The notes beneath the pieces are model-generated. The model was given only the letters and a program-made list of their open reading frames with translations. It was not told the DNA's origin and made no database searches. A stretch of DNA of 64,000 nucleotides from an uncultured Acidimicrobiales bacterium (GTDB taxonomy: Bacteria > Actinomycetota > Acidimicrobiia > Acidimicrobiales > Bin134), in assembly GCA_951813325.1 (NCBI GenBank), contig OX638350.1:372001-436000 (forward strand), read 5' to 3'. The translations under genes and the position numbers were made by a program. Within the stretch, counting starts at the first letter, position 1; each line of letters opens with the position of its first letter. Shown here piece by piece: positions 10,301-17,619 of the stretch.

Positions 10301-12057
10301 ACGCTGGCCACCGGCCCGGGTATCGTCGCCCACGGACCGCTTCCCTGGCCATTTACCGCCCGGACCCGCACCCTATAGACAGTGTCGCTGGCCAGGCCGT
10401 TGATGGTGCAGCTTCGAGCATCGCCGCCCAGGGCGCTGGCGCAGGTGCCCGATGACGGGGTCGTCCAACTGCCATCACCAACGCGATATTGCACGGCATA
10501 GCCGAAAATGCCCGCACCGCTAGCAGGCGGATACCAAGCAACGGTCAGCGTGCTGCTGGCAGATGTCACCCGAGCAGCCTGAGGCTCGGCGGGCGCGTCC
10601 TTGTTCCCTACCCAAACCGTGTAGGCACTGCCGTGGCGACCGGTCACATCGAAGCGCAAGTCGCCCAAGGTGCGAGATCCACCAACTTGGTACACATGAC
10701 TAGATCCGGCATCCACGAGGAGGGCGCCGGATGCCGCAACTTGCTGCACCCGCCGCCGGACTCCAACACAGGTCGTGTACTGGCATGGGCCATCGCCGGA
10801 TCCCCGCTGGTCAACCCGGTATACCTCCACGCCTTCGACGGGAATGCTCTGCTCGAAGGCCTGCCACACCCGGGCGCCCAGCGTGTAGAAATCGTCTTCG
10901 TCAGGCCCGGGAACAACCAGCAACTGCGTGTCGCCTAGCAGGGGAGCGCCCAGCGTATAGGTTGCCGCAGTCGGAGGCGTGCCGGGGTTGCCATCAGGGT
11001 CCGCGTCGTAGACAGCGACGTCGGCTAGATCAATCCATCCGGACGCGTAGCGATTGATGGCGATAGTGGCGGCACTCCCGGCAAACCAATTGGTGCCGCT
11101 CATCTCGTCCATCCGGTTGTCGTACTGGGCGCCACCCGTGACGGAATAAGAGTGGGGCCACTCCACCTGATGGCCGAGTTCGTGTCTGGCAATGGAATAG
11201 AACGGCTCATGGTATGCAGGGTGCAGCCCCTCCCAGCTGAACGTGCTCCCGTCTACGAGGATGCTGCGCCCGTTGCTTGTGGGGGAGTTCGCCGGGTAAG
11301 AGGTGTTGCAAGCGTAAACCGGGCGCGGACATCGCGGCACCCATGCGAGCCCCACGTTTCGCGGCCTGTCATCGAGACTGCGTCTATAGCCCGTGTCGTT
11401 GTAAACGATGAACGCGCCGTTGCTCCGCACTTCCGGGTTCCATCCGGCGTATTCGGCGATTTTCTCGTGGCAGTCGGTGTGTACGTAGTGGGAGGGAGCA
11501 GACCCATAGTCGAAGTCGACGCTGCTGGCATAAGTCCCGCCCATGACGAACCGCGGCTCGTATCTGCCGCCGGACATCCAGGTGAAATATGGGGCGATGA
11601 CGGTGTCGAGCGCGTGCAGGACTTCGTCAGCGGTGAGATTGAGGTTGGCGTTGGGGGCATCGCACAACCAAACCTCCCACACATCGGTCTTCGTCGAAGA
11701 GGAGAACGAAGAGGAGTAAGCCCGCACGCGATCGAGGTCGACCAGCCCCAGGGGATCAACCAGGGCCCTCGCGACGGCTGCGACGCTGAAAAAGGCGCCG
11801 CTGATATCGATTGACTCATCGAGCACCCCGTCTACCAGGATCACATCGTCCACGAGACCATCAGGCGTGCGAACATCCCCCAACGGCTCAGAAGAGGGCG
11901 GCTCGCTCGCTGCATCGCCGGTCTGCGCAGCCGCGGAGCCAGCCGAAAGCGCGAGCCCGGCCACCAGCACTGCGACGCTTACGAAGACCGCCAAGCAGGC
12001 GATACGAGGAATTCGAAGGCCCTTGTGCATTCCCGCCAGGCTAACAATCAAGACCAT
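4369..12057 (-). CDS. Giant secreted modular protein: metzincin-like protease domain, about 18 FN3 domains, duplicated C-terminal module
   Basis: A 2,562-residue exported protein. Residues 1-45 form a signal peptide (positive region, then CLAVFVSVAVLVAGLAL and ASA-type cleavage site GSAAAQ). About 46-480 is a globular domain with HELGHQVEWPH near residue 290: HExxH plus a third His six residues on, as in metzincins except Glu replaces the usual Gly; MDEM follows and could be the Met-turn. Then come about 18 fibronectin type III domains of about 100 residues, a run of about 19 prolines, and two nearly identical 108-residue modules with the Ca-binding-like DSDGDDIADVCSLPYTRREA. ATG 12057 has GGAGG 9 bases upstream; ATG 12030 is an alternative with a more typical signal peptide. 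A role in adhesion or extracellular proteolysis is inferred. Confidence 0.8.
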   Translation of the reverse strand: MVLIVSLAGMHKGLRIPRIACLAVFVSVAVLVAGLALSAGSAAAQTGDAASEPPSSEPLGDVRTPDGLVDDVILVDGVLDESIDISGAFFSVAAVARALVDPLGLVDLDRVRAYSSSFSSSTKTDVWEVWLCDAPNANLNLTADEVLHALDTVIAPYFTWMSGGRYEPRFVMGGTYASSVDFDYGSAPSHYVHTDCHEKIAEYAGWNPEVRSNGAFIVYNDTGYRRSLDDRPRNVGLAWVPRCPRPVYACNTSYPANSPTSNGRSILVDGSTFSWEGLHPAYHEPFYSIARHELGHQVEWPHSYSVTGGAQYDNRMDEMSGTNWFAGSAATIAINRYASGWIDLADVAVYDADPDGNPGTPPTAATYTLGAPLLGDTQLLVVPGPDEDDFYTLGARVWQAFEQSIPVEGVEVYRVDQRGSGDGPCQYTTCVGVRRRVQQVAASGALLVDAGSSHVYQVGGSRTLGDLRFDVTGRHGSAYTVWVGNKDAPAEPQAARVTSASSTLTVAWYPPASGAGIFGYAVQYRVGDGSWTTPSSGTCASALGGDARSCTINGLASDTVYRVRVRAVNGQGSGPWATIPGPVASVAADAGNASMTLAWSAPTRPEGRNFADYAVEYRTGAEAFAAPTTGTCASTLDGDARSCTISGLANGTAYDVRVLARNTSSSGTWSSTVTATPAAVPDSPSTPSVTPSNATLTVSWQAALVDTGVLAVDGYTVQYRTGSDAFAAPTSGTCANTLGAGARSCTISGLANGTAYDVRARAVNATGNGPWSSVVAGTPAAVPGGPGGLTATGGSASLQVVWGAPASDGGADITGYTVQYRTGSDAFAAPTSSTCISTLPASANSCTISGLANGTTYEVRVRAENGQGSGSWSTVSGTPEVVPAAIGFSHHTSTPLRVSWSGCNGGTEVTGYILRYRKYTAGGAGAWTTHSVTSATCSRDLANLTGYHPYEVQVRAITSRGDGPWSASATGIAVPGGEPTPQMVPAFTATAGNQSLTLRWAAVDGAVAHRVKIKHSAAGAYQDVTTTGSTCAGIGFPRGEKYISASTTSCTITGLANGTNYWLKMETHNHHGEVSTTDQQAVQAAPGIAAPAPPAAPSLTPANESLTAVWTAPANNGSAIVDYDVRYCTNTTGCPLGEWTELDDTTDNTATTATITGLTNDTAYQVQIRAANAAGDSDWSPSTIGTPTASAVPAAPIAPSLSPADGSLEVEWTAPANNGSAIVDYDVRYCTNTTGCPLGEWTELDDTTDNTATTATITDLANGTAYQVQIRAANAAGDSDWSPSTIGTPGVPDAPLAPTVTSGDTLLGVSWTAPADNGAAINDYNVRYCINTTGCDAPGEWSGYGYTGTGTLASIADLANGTAYQVQVQAANSFGTSDWSPSTTRTPGTPDAPTAPTTMSANGSLEVSWTAPDYKGGTGQTHDIVDYDVRYCTNTTGCDAAGEWTELDANDNNTATTATISNLANGTAYQVQVRASNSFGDSDWSPSTTSTPGVPEPPAASTATSGDTLLEVSWTAPTNNVATIVDYDVRYCIDTTGCDIPGEWTELDDTADSTATTARITDLANGITYQVQVRASNAVGDSDWSPSATGTPAGAPGIPAAPTATPGNGSLTVTWTAPARNGAAILDYDLRYCTNTTGCDAPDEWAELDDTADSTATTATITGLANGTVYQVQVRASNAVGDGDWSPSTTKTPGAPSAPAAPTAAPGNGSLTVTWTAPANNGSAITNYDLRYCTDTTGCDIPDEWTELDDTGANATISNLANGTAYQVQIRATNSIGTSEWSPSATEIPGVPGTPAAPTITPGDEWLEVEWEAPANNGSAIVDYDLRLCTNTTSCPLGEWTELDDTGTNATLTAVAVFITGLANGTAYQVQIRATNTAGDSDWSPSATGTPADRPDTPAAPTITPGDEWLEVEWEAPANNGSAIVDYDLRYCTNTTSCPLGEWTELDDTGTNAANTTTNTTITGLANGTTYQVQIRATNSIGDSDWSPSANGTPADRPDTPAAPTITPGDRSLAVRWNAPANNGSAIVDYDLRYCTNTTSCPLGEWTELDDTGTNAANTTTNTTITGLANGTTYQVQIRATNTAGDSDWSPSANGTPADRPDTPAAPTITPGDRSLAVRWNAPANNGSAIVDYDLRYCTNTTSCPLSEWTELDDTGTNAANTTTNTTITGLANGTAYQVQIRATNSIGDSDWSPSANGTPADRPDTPAAPTITPGDRSLAVRWNAPANNGSAIVDYDLRYCTNTTSCPLGEWTELDDTGTNAANTTTNTTITGLANGTTYQVQIRATNTAGDSDWSPSANGRPVAPPPPPPPPPPPPPPPPPPPSPAPLSPSAPAITSAFYTGIVTGPEFCANLSLGGPRTYPFDSDGDDIADVCSLPYTRREAIARQNAATVLTIRYDRPFAIAAREACTALAGSDFGDQPEQLAADACATGTLSPPPSAPPANTAFYTGIVTGPEFCANLSLGGPRTYPFDSDGDDIADVCSLPYTRREAIARQNAATVLTIRYDRPFAIAVREACTALAGSDFGDQPEQLAADACATGTLSPPPPVPPQTPIVNVIPGP
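4421..5068 (-). repeat. 324-bp tandem duplication encoding the C-terminal module
   Basis: Two nearly identical 324-bp units (4421-4744 and 4745-5068) encode the DSDGDDIADVCSLP-containing module twice. The near-identity at DNA level suggests recent duplication or gene conversion. Just upstream, 5089-5144 is a GGNGGN-type run encoding the polyproline linker. Confidence 0.9.
5155..6330 (-). repeat. Near-identical 309-bp tandem repeats encoding FN3 domains
   Basis: Units of exactly 309 bp (103 codons) recur; boundaries seen at 5306, 5615, 5924 and 6233 show near-identical DNA. FN3 units further upstream (6.5-10.5 kb) are clearly diverged, so the array grew at its 3' end. Short-read assembly may miscount the copies. 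Confidence 0.9.
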
Positions 12058-12221
12058 AGACCACTGCCTCCAGAGCCGGTCGCCTTTTGGCCGGCCACCT
12101 TGATGAAGGAGGCAATCAAGTTAGGGATGGACGATCCGTTATTGGGCTGTCTGGGGTGCCGGGCCCGTGGAGCGGTGGTGTCAGGCCGCGGGGTGGAGGA
12201 CCATTGGCAAGGTGTTTGTAC

Positions 12222-12267
12222 GGAAATCTGATCAGCGGCGTTTCGGGCGAGGAGGGGTGGAGTTTCT
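12222..12267. repeat. Right copy of 46-bp imperfect direct repeat flanking the giant FN3 gene
   Basis: This copy contains the real 3' end of lnt (encoding NSTPPRPKRR and stop on the minus strand) plus a sequence matching the end of dtd. Together with 4262-4307 it brackets a 7.96-kb segment that holds only the giant gene. Confidence 0.8.
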
Positions 12268-13737
12268 GGTTCGAAACATCCAAGCAGCCGCTATGGCCGT
12301 TAGGGCGAGGGCGATCATGGGCCAGGGGCCGACGCGGGTGGCCAGAGTTTGGCCGGAGCGGAGTTCGACGGGGGCTTGGATGACCTTTTGCTGGGAGACT
12401 CCGGTTCGCTGGTAGACGTTGCCATCGGGGTCGACGAAGGCGCTGAACCCGGTGGGGGCGGCCTGTACTACCCAGCGCCCGGTCTCCAAGGCGCGCAGTC
12501 GCGAGCTGGCGACTTGCTGGGTTTGCACGATGGTGAGCCAATAGCTGGCCCCATTGGTGGGGTTCAACAGCACCTCACCGCCATTGCCGATAGCGTCTCG
12601 GGCTCGGTCCTCGAAGAAGATCTCCCAGCTGATCGACACTCCGAGGCGGCCCACGGGGGTGTCTAGCACCGCGGGGGAATCGCCCCGGCGCATATCTCGG
12701 GCCGGCAGGTAGTCGGGGGCCAGCGGCTCGATGAGCGACCGCAGCGGCACGTACTCCCCGAACGGCACCAGCCGAACCTTGTCGTAGCGGCCCACCATGG
12801 TTCCGTTGGGGGCGAACACCGCCGCGAAGTTGGCCGATTTGGTGTCCGACACGTCCTCGACCACTCCGGCCACCAGCGTGGCGTTGAGCTCCCGGGCCAA
12901 CTCGGCCAGCCGCATCCGCTCCTGGCTAGTGGCAAACAGACCATGCACGTCCACCACATCCTCAGGCCACACCACCAGATCCACCGGTGATCTCACTAGT
13001 TGGCTGGCCTCTAGGTGCCGCTCAAAAACTATCCCTGGCTCGGTGTTGGCCGCCCGGGTCCGCTGCGGCCCGCCTCCCTGCACCACGGCCACGTCGATGG
13101 TGCCGATGGCTGAGCCTTGGGGGGCCAACTCCGCCCAGCTCCAGAATCCCAACGCCACCGCCGCCAGAACGAGCGCGGCTTGCCACCGGCGCTCAAGCGC
13201 TGCGGCCAGAACCATGGCAATCGCCACGCTCACTCCCACCAGGAGCAATGGCCCCAATACCCGCACGGTGGCGACCCACGGGGTGTCCACTTGGCTCATG
13301 GGCAAAGTGGCCAGCGGCACTCCGCCGAACGGCCACCGCCATCGGATGGCGCCAGCCAACACGAACAGGCCAGGCAGCGCCAACCACCGGCTGAGCCCTG
13401 GGGGACAGGCCGCCCCGGCAAGGCCGTAAAGCACGGAGAACACCACACACACCGCCAAATAGCCGGGCAGCGTGAAGTCCACCATCCAGAACGTGGCCGG
13501 GAACAGCCAGCCCACCCCGAACCCGAACCCCCGCCACGCCCGGGCCCAAACCGGCTGATCGGCGATGAGCCGCTCAAAAGCCACCAGTCCGACCAGTGCC
13601 AGTGGCCACCACCCCCAGGGGGGCATGGACAGCGCCACCAGTCCGCCAGCCGCCAAGGACCCCGCAGCCGTCCATCCGCTGGTGCGAGTCCACACCGCTA
13701 GTCGCGGGCTCATCGACCCCTCATCGGGCGGCTGCAT
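12232..13737 (-). CDS. lnt: Apolipoprotein N-acyltransferase homologue with Ser at the catalytic Cys position
   Basis: 501 residues with the Lnt layout: several N-terminal membrane helices (about 20-220), a periplasmic nitrilase-fold domain (about 225-465) and a final helix (about 475-492). Lnt adds the third acyl chain to the N-terminus of lipoproteins. The Glu (VVWPED) and Lys (YDKVRLVPFGEYVP) of the Glu-Lys-Cys triad are present, but the usual ICYE block reads ISWE, so Ser replaces the nucleophilic Cys. Later blocks (NPTNGASYW, SSRLRALETGRW) are conserved. ATG 13737 overlaps the hemY end by 17 bases; ATG 13713, with GAGGGG upstream, avoids the overlap. It may be inactive or use different chemistry. 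Its tail seems duplicated beside dtd. Confidence 0.85.
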   Translation of the reverse strand: MQPPDEGSMSPRLAVWTRTSGWTAAGSLAAGGLVALSMPPWGWWPLALVGLVAFERLIADQPVWARAWRGFGFGVGWLFPATFWMVDFTLPGYLAVCVVFSVLYGLAGAACPPGLSRWLALPGLFVLAGAIRWRWPFGGVPLATLPMSQVDTPWVATVRVLGPLLLVGVSVAIAMVLAAALERRWQAALVLAAVALGFWSWAELAPQGSAIGTIDVAVVQGGGPQRTRAANTEPGIVFERHLEASQLVRSPVDLVVWPEDVVDVHGLFATSQERMRLAELARELNATLVAGVVEDVSDTKSANFAAVFAPNGTMVGRYDKVRLVPFGEYVPLRSLIEPLAPDYLPARDMRRGDSPAVLDTPVGRLGVSISWEIFFEDRARDAIGNGGEVLLNPTNGASYWLTIVQTQQVASSRLRALETGRWVVQAAPTGFSAFVDPDGNVYQRTGVSQQKVIQAPVELRSGQTLATRVGPWPMIALALTAIAAAWMFRTRNSTPPRPKRR

Positions 13738-15055
13738 TCTCGACCACCCCGGCGCGAGCTGCTTGTCGACCCTGGTGGATGCAGGCAGGGACTCCCAAGC
13801 CCCGAGCCCACGCTCCAGTCACCTGCAACCAGGGGGCGTCGTGGGCCAGCGCCCGCTCGATGTCGGCCACTAGCTCCAAATGGCCGGGCCGGAATTGGGG
13901 CAGCGACTGTTCCCATCGGCTGATTCGCGCGGCTTGGGGCGCGGTGTCCAAACCCATAGTGGCGGCCAAGTCGGCCTGCACCGCGTCAAGCAAAGCCTTG
14001 TCGTCCATGGCTACAGCCCGGTCGTCGCCGTATCGCCCTGCCGACAGCCGAAGCACCACCGTATCGGCCGACCCGACATGGGCCCACTTGCTCGACGCCC
14101 ACGAGCAGGCTGTGATCGTTCGGCCCTCTACTGCGGGTATCAAGTAGCCCGAGCCCGCCATGGGGTGATCGACTTCAGCGGCGTCGAAGGCCAATGACAC
14201 CAGCGCCACCGAGGCGTAGTCGATGCCACACAGCAGATCGGCCGCGATTTGGGACACTGGGGCCACCAGGGCACTGGCCGCCGCCGCCGGGAGGGTCACG
14301 ACTACCCGGTCGGCGTCCAGATCGCCCAAATCTACCACCGGCGACGACAGTCGCAGTCGGGCGCCCAAGTGGTCGGCCAGCTCGTCCACCAGCCGCCCCA
14401 GACCGTCGGGCAGGGTATAGAACACCGGGGCGTGGGGATCAGCAGCCGACGATGCGGCCAGCGCGCGCAGCTCTCGAACCAAGCTGGGGCCGCGGGATGC
14501 GGCTTCGGCCAGCTGGGGCACGGCGGCCCGCACGCTCAGATCGTCTATAGACGAGGCGTTGATACCCCCGATGAGCGGGTCCACCAGCCGGTCGGCCACC
14601 TCGTCGCCCAGTCGCCGCCGCACCAGTGCGCCCACCGACTCGTCGCCGGCCAACGGCGACCCGGCCAAGTCGGGCTCTTGGCGGGCCCGGTCTGCACCAG
14701 CCGGGGAAACGATCCCCGACGCTGCCAGGGCGTCGAAGTCCAACGGCACCCCCAGCACGTTGGGTTGGGGCAGCGCCCGCAGCGCTCCACGGGAGTACAC
14801 AAACGCCGCTCGCTGGGAGGGCGATACCATGCCGCCCTCCAATCCCAGCTCCCGGCATAGCTCCACACCCCACGGCACCCGGGCCAAGAACGCATCCGGG
14901 CCCTCGTCCACCAGTTGACCGGCCAACTCCGAGGTGAGAATCCGCCCTCCGGCCCGGCCGGCCGATTCGTGGACCACCACCTCGGCCCCGGCCTTGGCGG
15001 CCTCATACCCCGCGGCCAACCCGGTGATGCCGGCGCCGACCACCGCGATTTTCAT
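13721..15055 (-). CDS. hemY: Protoporphyrinogen/coproporphyrinogen III oxidase (FAD, HemY type)
   Basis: 444 residues, normal for HemY. The N-terminus is a dinucleotide-binding fold (VGAGITGLAAGYEA, then the Glu of VVVHES and GRAGGRI) for FAD, followed by LVDEGPDAFL, typical of the family. The enzyme removes six electrons from the porphyrinogen with oxygen; in Actinobacteria this family usually acts on coproporphyrinogen III in the coproporphyrin branch of heme synthesis (established knowledge, not visible here). It follows hemE on the same strand with a 58-bp gap and runs into lnt, so hemE-hemY-lnt are probably cotranscribed. Confidence 0.92.
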   Translation of the reverse strand: MKIAVVGAGITGLAAGYEAAKAGAEVVVHESAGRAGGRILTSELAGQLVDEGPDAFLARVPWGVELCRELGLEGGMVSPSQRAAFVYSRGALRALPQPNVLGVPLDFDALAASGIVSPAGADRARQEPDLAGSPLAGDESVGALVRRRLGDEVADRLVDPLIGGINASSIDDLSVRAAVPQLAEAASRGPSLVRELRALAASSAADPHAPVFYTLPDGLGRLVDELADHLGARLRLSSPVVDLGDLDADRVVVTLPAAAASALVAPVSQIAADLLCGIDYASVALVSLAFDAAEVDHPMAGSGYLIPAVEGRTITACSWASSKWAHVGSADTVVLRLSAGRYGDDRAVAMDDKALLDAVQADLAATMGLDTAPQAARISRWEQSLPQFRPGHLELVADIERALAHDAPWLQVTGAWARGLGVPACIHQGRQAARAGVVENAAAR

Positions 15056-15113
15056 GGAGAGGCCCCCGCTGCCGTTGCATCGGCTCTGGACGCGCTCGAA
15101 TTCTCCGCAATGT

Positions 15114-16166
15114 TCATGGGACGGCCCTGTACCCGTGCACCAGCTCGACCACCTGCTCCAGCACTTCGGGATCGGTCTCAGGCAGCACGCCGTGGCCCAG
15201 GTTGAACACGTGTCCCGGTCGTCCGGCGTTGCGGTCCAACACTTCTATCACCCGCTCAGCCACCACCGGCCACGGAGCCAATACCGCGGCCGGGTCCAGG
15301 TTGCCCTGCACGCCCATGTCGGGCCCCAACCGCTCCCGGGCGTCGTCCAGATGAACCCGCCAATCCACCCCCACGACATCGGCCCCGGCCTTGGCCAGTA
15401 GCTCTAGCAACTCGCCGGTGCCCACCCCGAAGTGGATGCCCGGCACTGCCTCACCGCGGCTGCCCAATTCGGCGAACACCCGCTGGCTGAATGGCAGCAC
15501 AAATCGCCGGTACTCATCGGGGGCCAGCGCCCCCGCCCAAGAGTCGAACAGCTGGAATGCGGAGGCCCCGGCGTCGAGCTGGGAACCGATGGAGGCGATG
15601 GCCAGGTCAGCCAGGCGGTCCAACAGCGCGGCCCACAGGCCGGGCTGGCTGTGCATCAGCGACTTGGTGAGGGCGTGGGTGCGAGACGGCCCTCCTTCCA
15701 CCAAATACGAGGCCATGGTGAACGGCGCCCCGGCGAAGGCGATCAGAGGCACGTCCAACTCGGCCACCAGATTGCGCACCGTCTCCAGCACATAGCCGGT
15801 GTCGGCCTCCGGGTCGAGTGGGCGCAGCCGATCCAGGTCGCGGGCCTCCTTGAACGGGCGCTCCACCACCGGCCCCACCCCGGGCACGATGTCCACCCCG
15901 AAACCAATGGCGTGGGTGGGTACCACGATGTCGGAGTACAAGATAGCCGCGTCCACTCCGTAACGGCGCACCGGTTGAAGGGTTATCTCGGTGGCCACCT
16001 CGGGGCGGGCGATGGTCTCCAGCATCGAGCCCTCCCCCCGAATGGCCCGGTACTCGGGCAGCGACCGCCCGGCCTGGCGCATGAACCACACCGGAACCCG
16101 CTCGCAAGGCAGGCCGCGACACGCTCGTAAGAGAGCATCGTTGGTGATGGCAGCACCGTCAAACAC
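15114..16166 (-). CDS. hemE: Uroporphyrinogen decarboxylase
   Basis: About 350 residues, full length. It decarboxylates the four acetate side chains of uroporphyrinogen III to give coproporphyrinogen III. The N-terminal signature [17 protein letters not shown] with the substrate-binding Arg residues, the catalytic Asp of AILYSDI, and [12 protein letters not shown] are all present, as is the later FDSWAG segment. TTG at 16172 extends the frame by two codons, but GTG 16166 is preferred because TACGGT lies exactly 6 bases upstream, matching the leaderless pattern seen elsewhere. hemY follows on the same strand. Confidence 0.95.
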   Translation of the reverse strand: MFDGAAITNDALLRACRGLPCERVPVWFMRQAGRSLPEYRAIRGEGSMLETIARPEVATEITLQPVRRYGVDAAILYSDIVVPTHAIGFGVDIVPGVGPVVERPFKEARDLDRLRPLDPEADTGYVLETVRNLVAELDVPLIAFAGAPFTMASYLVEGGPSRTHALTKSLMHSQPGLWAALLDRLADLAIASIGSQLDAGASAFQLFDSWAGALAPDEYRRFVLPFSQRVFAELGSRGEAVPGIHFGVGTGELLELLAKAGADVVGVDWRVHLDDARERLGPDMGVQGNLDPAAVLAPWPVVAERVIEVLDRNAGRPGHVFNLGHGVLPETDPEVLEQVVELVHGYRAVP

Positions 16167-16172
16167 GTCCAA

Positions 16173-16178
16173 ACCGTA
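16173..16178 (-). promoter_or_regulatory. Candidate leaderless -10 box for hemE
   Basis: TACGGT on the minus strand, 6 bases before GTG 16166; no Shine-Dalgarno is present. Confidence 0.4.
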
Positions 16179-16232
16179 CCGATCTAGGAGGCCGCCAGTG
16201 CCATTGCAGCCAAGTCTCCGTCAAGATCGCCA

Positions 16233-16529
16233 ATGGTTCGAGTCGAGCTTCCCGATAACATCGCCGGAGTGCGACGGTCCATCGATGACCACCCCTTCGA
16301 CCCAGCCGACCTCCCCCCCGGAGACGACGAAGAGTTCTCTCCGGTGTCGTGGGCGGTAGCCATTGCCGACGACTACGAAGATGCCACCCCGCGAGTCGTG
16401 CTAACCATCGAGGAGGTGGGCCAGGCCGGCTACGGACTTGTGGCCCACCTGCCCCCTCATCTCGCCCGCCGCCTGCGGGCTGCCCTCGGCGACGCCCTCA
16501 AGGAAATCGGCGAGGCGGTGATCTCTTGA
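16233..16529 (+). CDS. Small acidic conserved-looking protein of unknown function
   Basis: 98 residues, acidic in the first half (PGDDEEF) and amphipathic in the second (LARRLRAALGDALKEIGEAV). There is no signal peptide, metal motif or known domain that I recognise. Divergent from hemE with 66 bp between the preferred starts. Codon use looks like that of neighbouring genes and the frame has no internal problem, so I take it as real. No convincing ribosome-binding site precedes ATG 16233. After it, 16530-16758 holds no gene and becomes AT-rich towards 16740. Confidence 0.6.
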   Translation: MVRVELPDNIAGVRRSIDDHPFDPADLPPGDDEEFSPVSWAVAIADDYEDATPRVVLTIEEVGQAGYGLVAHLPPHLARRLRAALGDALKEIGEAVIS

Positions 16530-16758
16530 GCACGGCTAGGCGTGGTGCATCTCTTGGGCGCGTCGCCAAAGCCGGGCGAGCCAAGGGGGGAACCTCAGCC
16601 AATTGAAGTCTTGGCGGCGACCAGGGAGGGCGACACTGTGCCGCTGTGTTGTGGGATTTGTTTTTGCGTGAGAGTTGTTTTCTTGCCTTTTTGGTAATTT
16701 TTCACAACTTCAAAGCAAACCCGGGGGGTATTGTCACCGCTGTCGATAGACTAGTGAT

Positions 16759-17591
16759 ATGGATTTAGGTTCTCTCATCAGGGGAAACACCGCGACAGGC
16801 GAAAGCTTGCCAGTGAGCCGCGAAGGCGGTTGCATAGAGGTGCAGCTGCCTGATTTCTCCGGGTTGGAATCGGGCGAAGTGGTCAAGTTGATCCTCCAGG
16901 CCGACAGTGCCCGGCGGCAGCTTGACGGCTATCTGACCGTCTTGTTGGGCAGGTTTGGCGATCTGGAGGGCCAAGGCGCGGTTGAGGAGTTGTGACGTCA
17001 ATTCGGGCTAGGGCGGCGTCGGGCCCGCCAGCAGGCCAAGTCTGCCGGCGAGCTCAAGGAGTTGCCCTACACGCTGGACGCGGCCAAGCAGGGGTGGATC
17101 TCCATTGACCACGCCCGGTTGATGGGCGAGTCGCATCAGCGGGCGCCGCTGTCGGAGGCCCAGGAACTGGAGCTGATCACAGTCGCGATTTCAGAGGACC
17201 TCGACCAGTTCAAAAAGACCGTGGCCCGCAGTGAGAGGACCAACGCCGGGCCGACGATGGGTTGACCCGCCATGATCGCCAGCGGGCGCGCCGTGGTGCC
17301 AAGGTTTTCGACGGCGACGAGGACATGGTGATTCTGTACGCCGAATTGGATCGCATCGCCGGCGAACGGGCCAAGACCGCTCTCCACAGCCTCAGCCATC
17401 CGCCTCGTCGGCGCCATCCCCTCCGACCTCCACGACGAACAGCAGACCACCAACCGCGAGCTGCCTATCCGAAGACTCCGCGAGCCCGCTCTACCCCGAA
17501 CGCCATACAACCACCACCGCCGAACCCACAACCGGCAACTAACACCGAGGAACAACCAAAACCCACCACTCCACCGGACGCTGGCCCGTGA
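16759..17591 (+). pseudogene. Decayed DUF222/HNH endonuclease-family gene
   Basis: Starting at ATG 16759 (TAGACT 6 bases upstream), the frame reads like the N-terminus of DUF222 proteins, which are abundant multi-copy genes in Actinobacteria, usually with a C-terminal HNH nuclease. An in-frame TGA stands at 16993-16995; the same frame then continues with RQFGLGRRRARQQAKSAGEL and LPYTLDAAKQGWISIDHARL to 17265. A frameshift around 17250-17262 moves the family-like sequence (VFDGDEDMVILYAELD) to another frame. Beyond about 17390 the sequence is low-complexity (Pro/Arg/Thr) and no HNH motif is seen. The gene is broken by a stop, a frameshift and loss of the 3' end. Confidence 0.75.
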
Positions 17592-17619
17592 CGGTGCCGC
17601 GCAGCGGGGGCTTGGCGGC

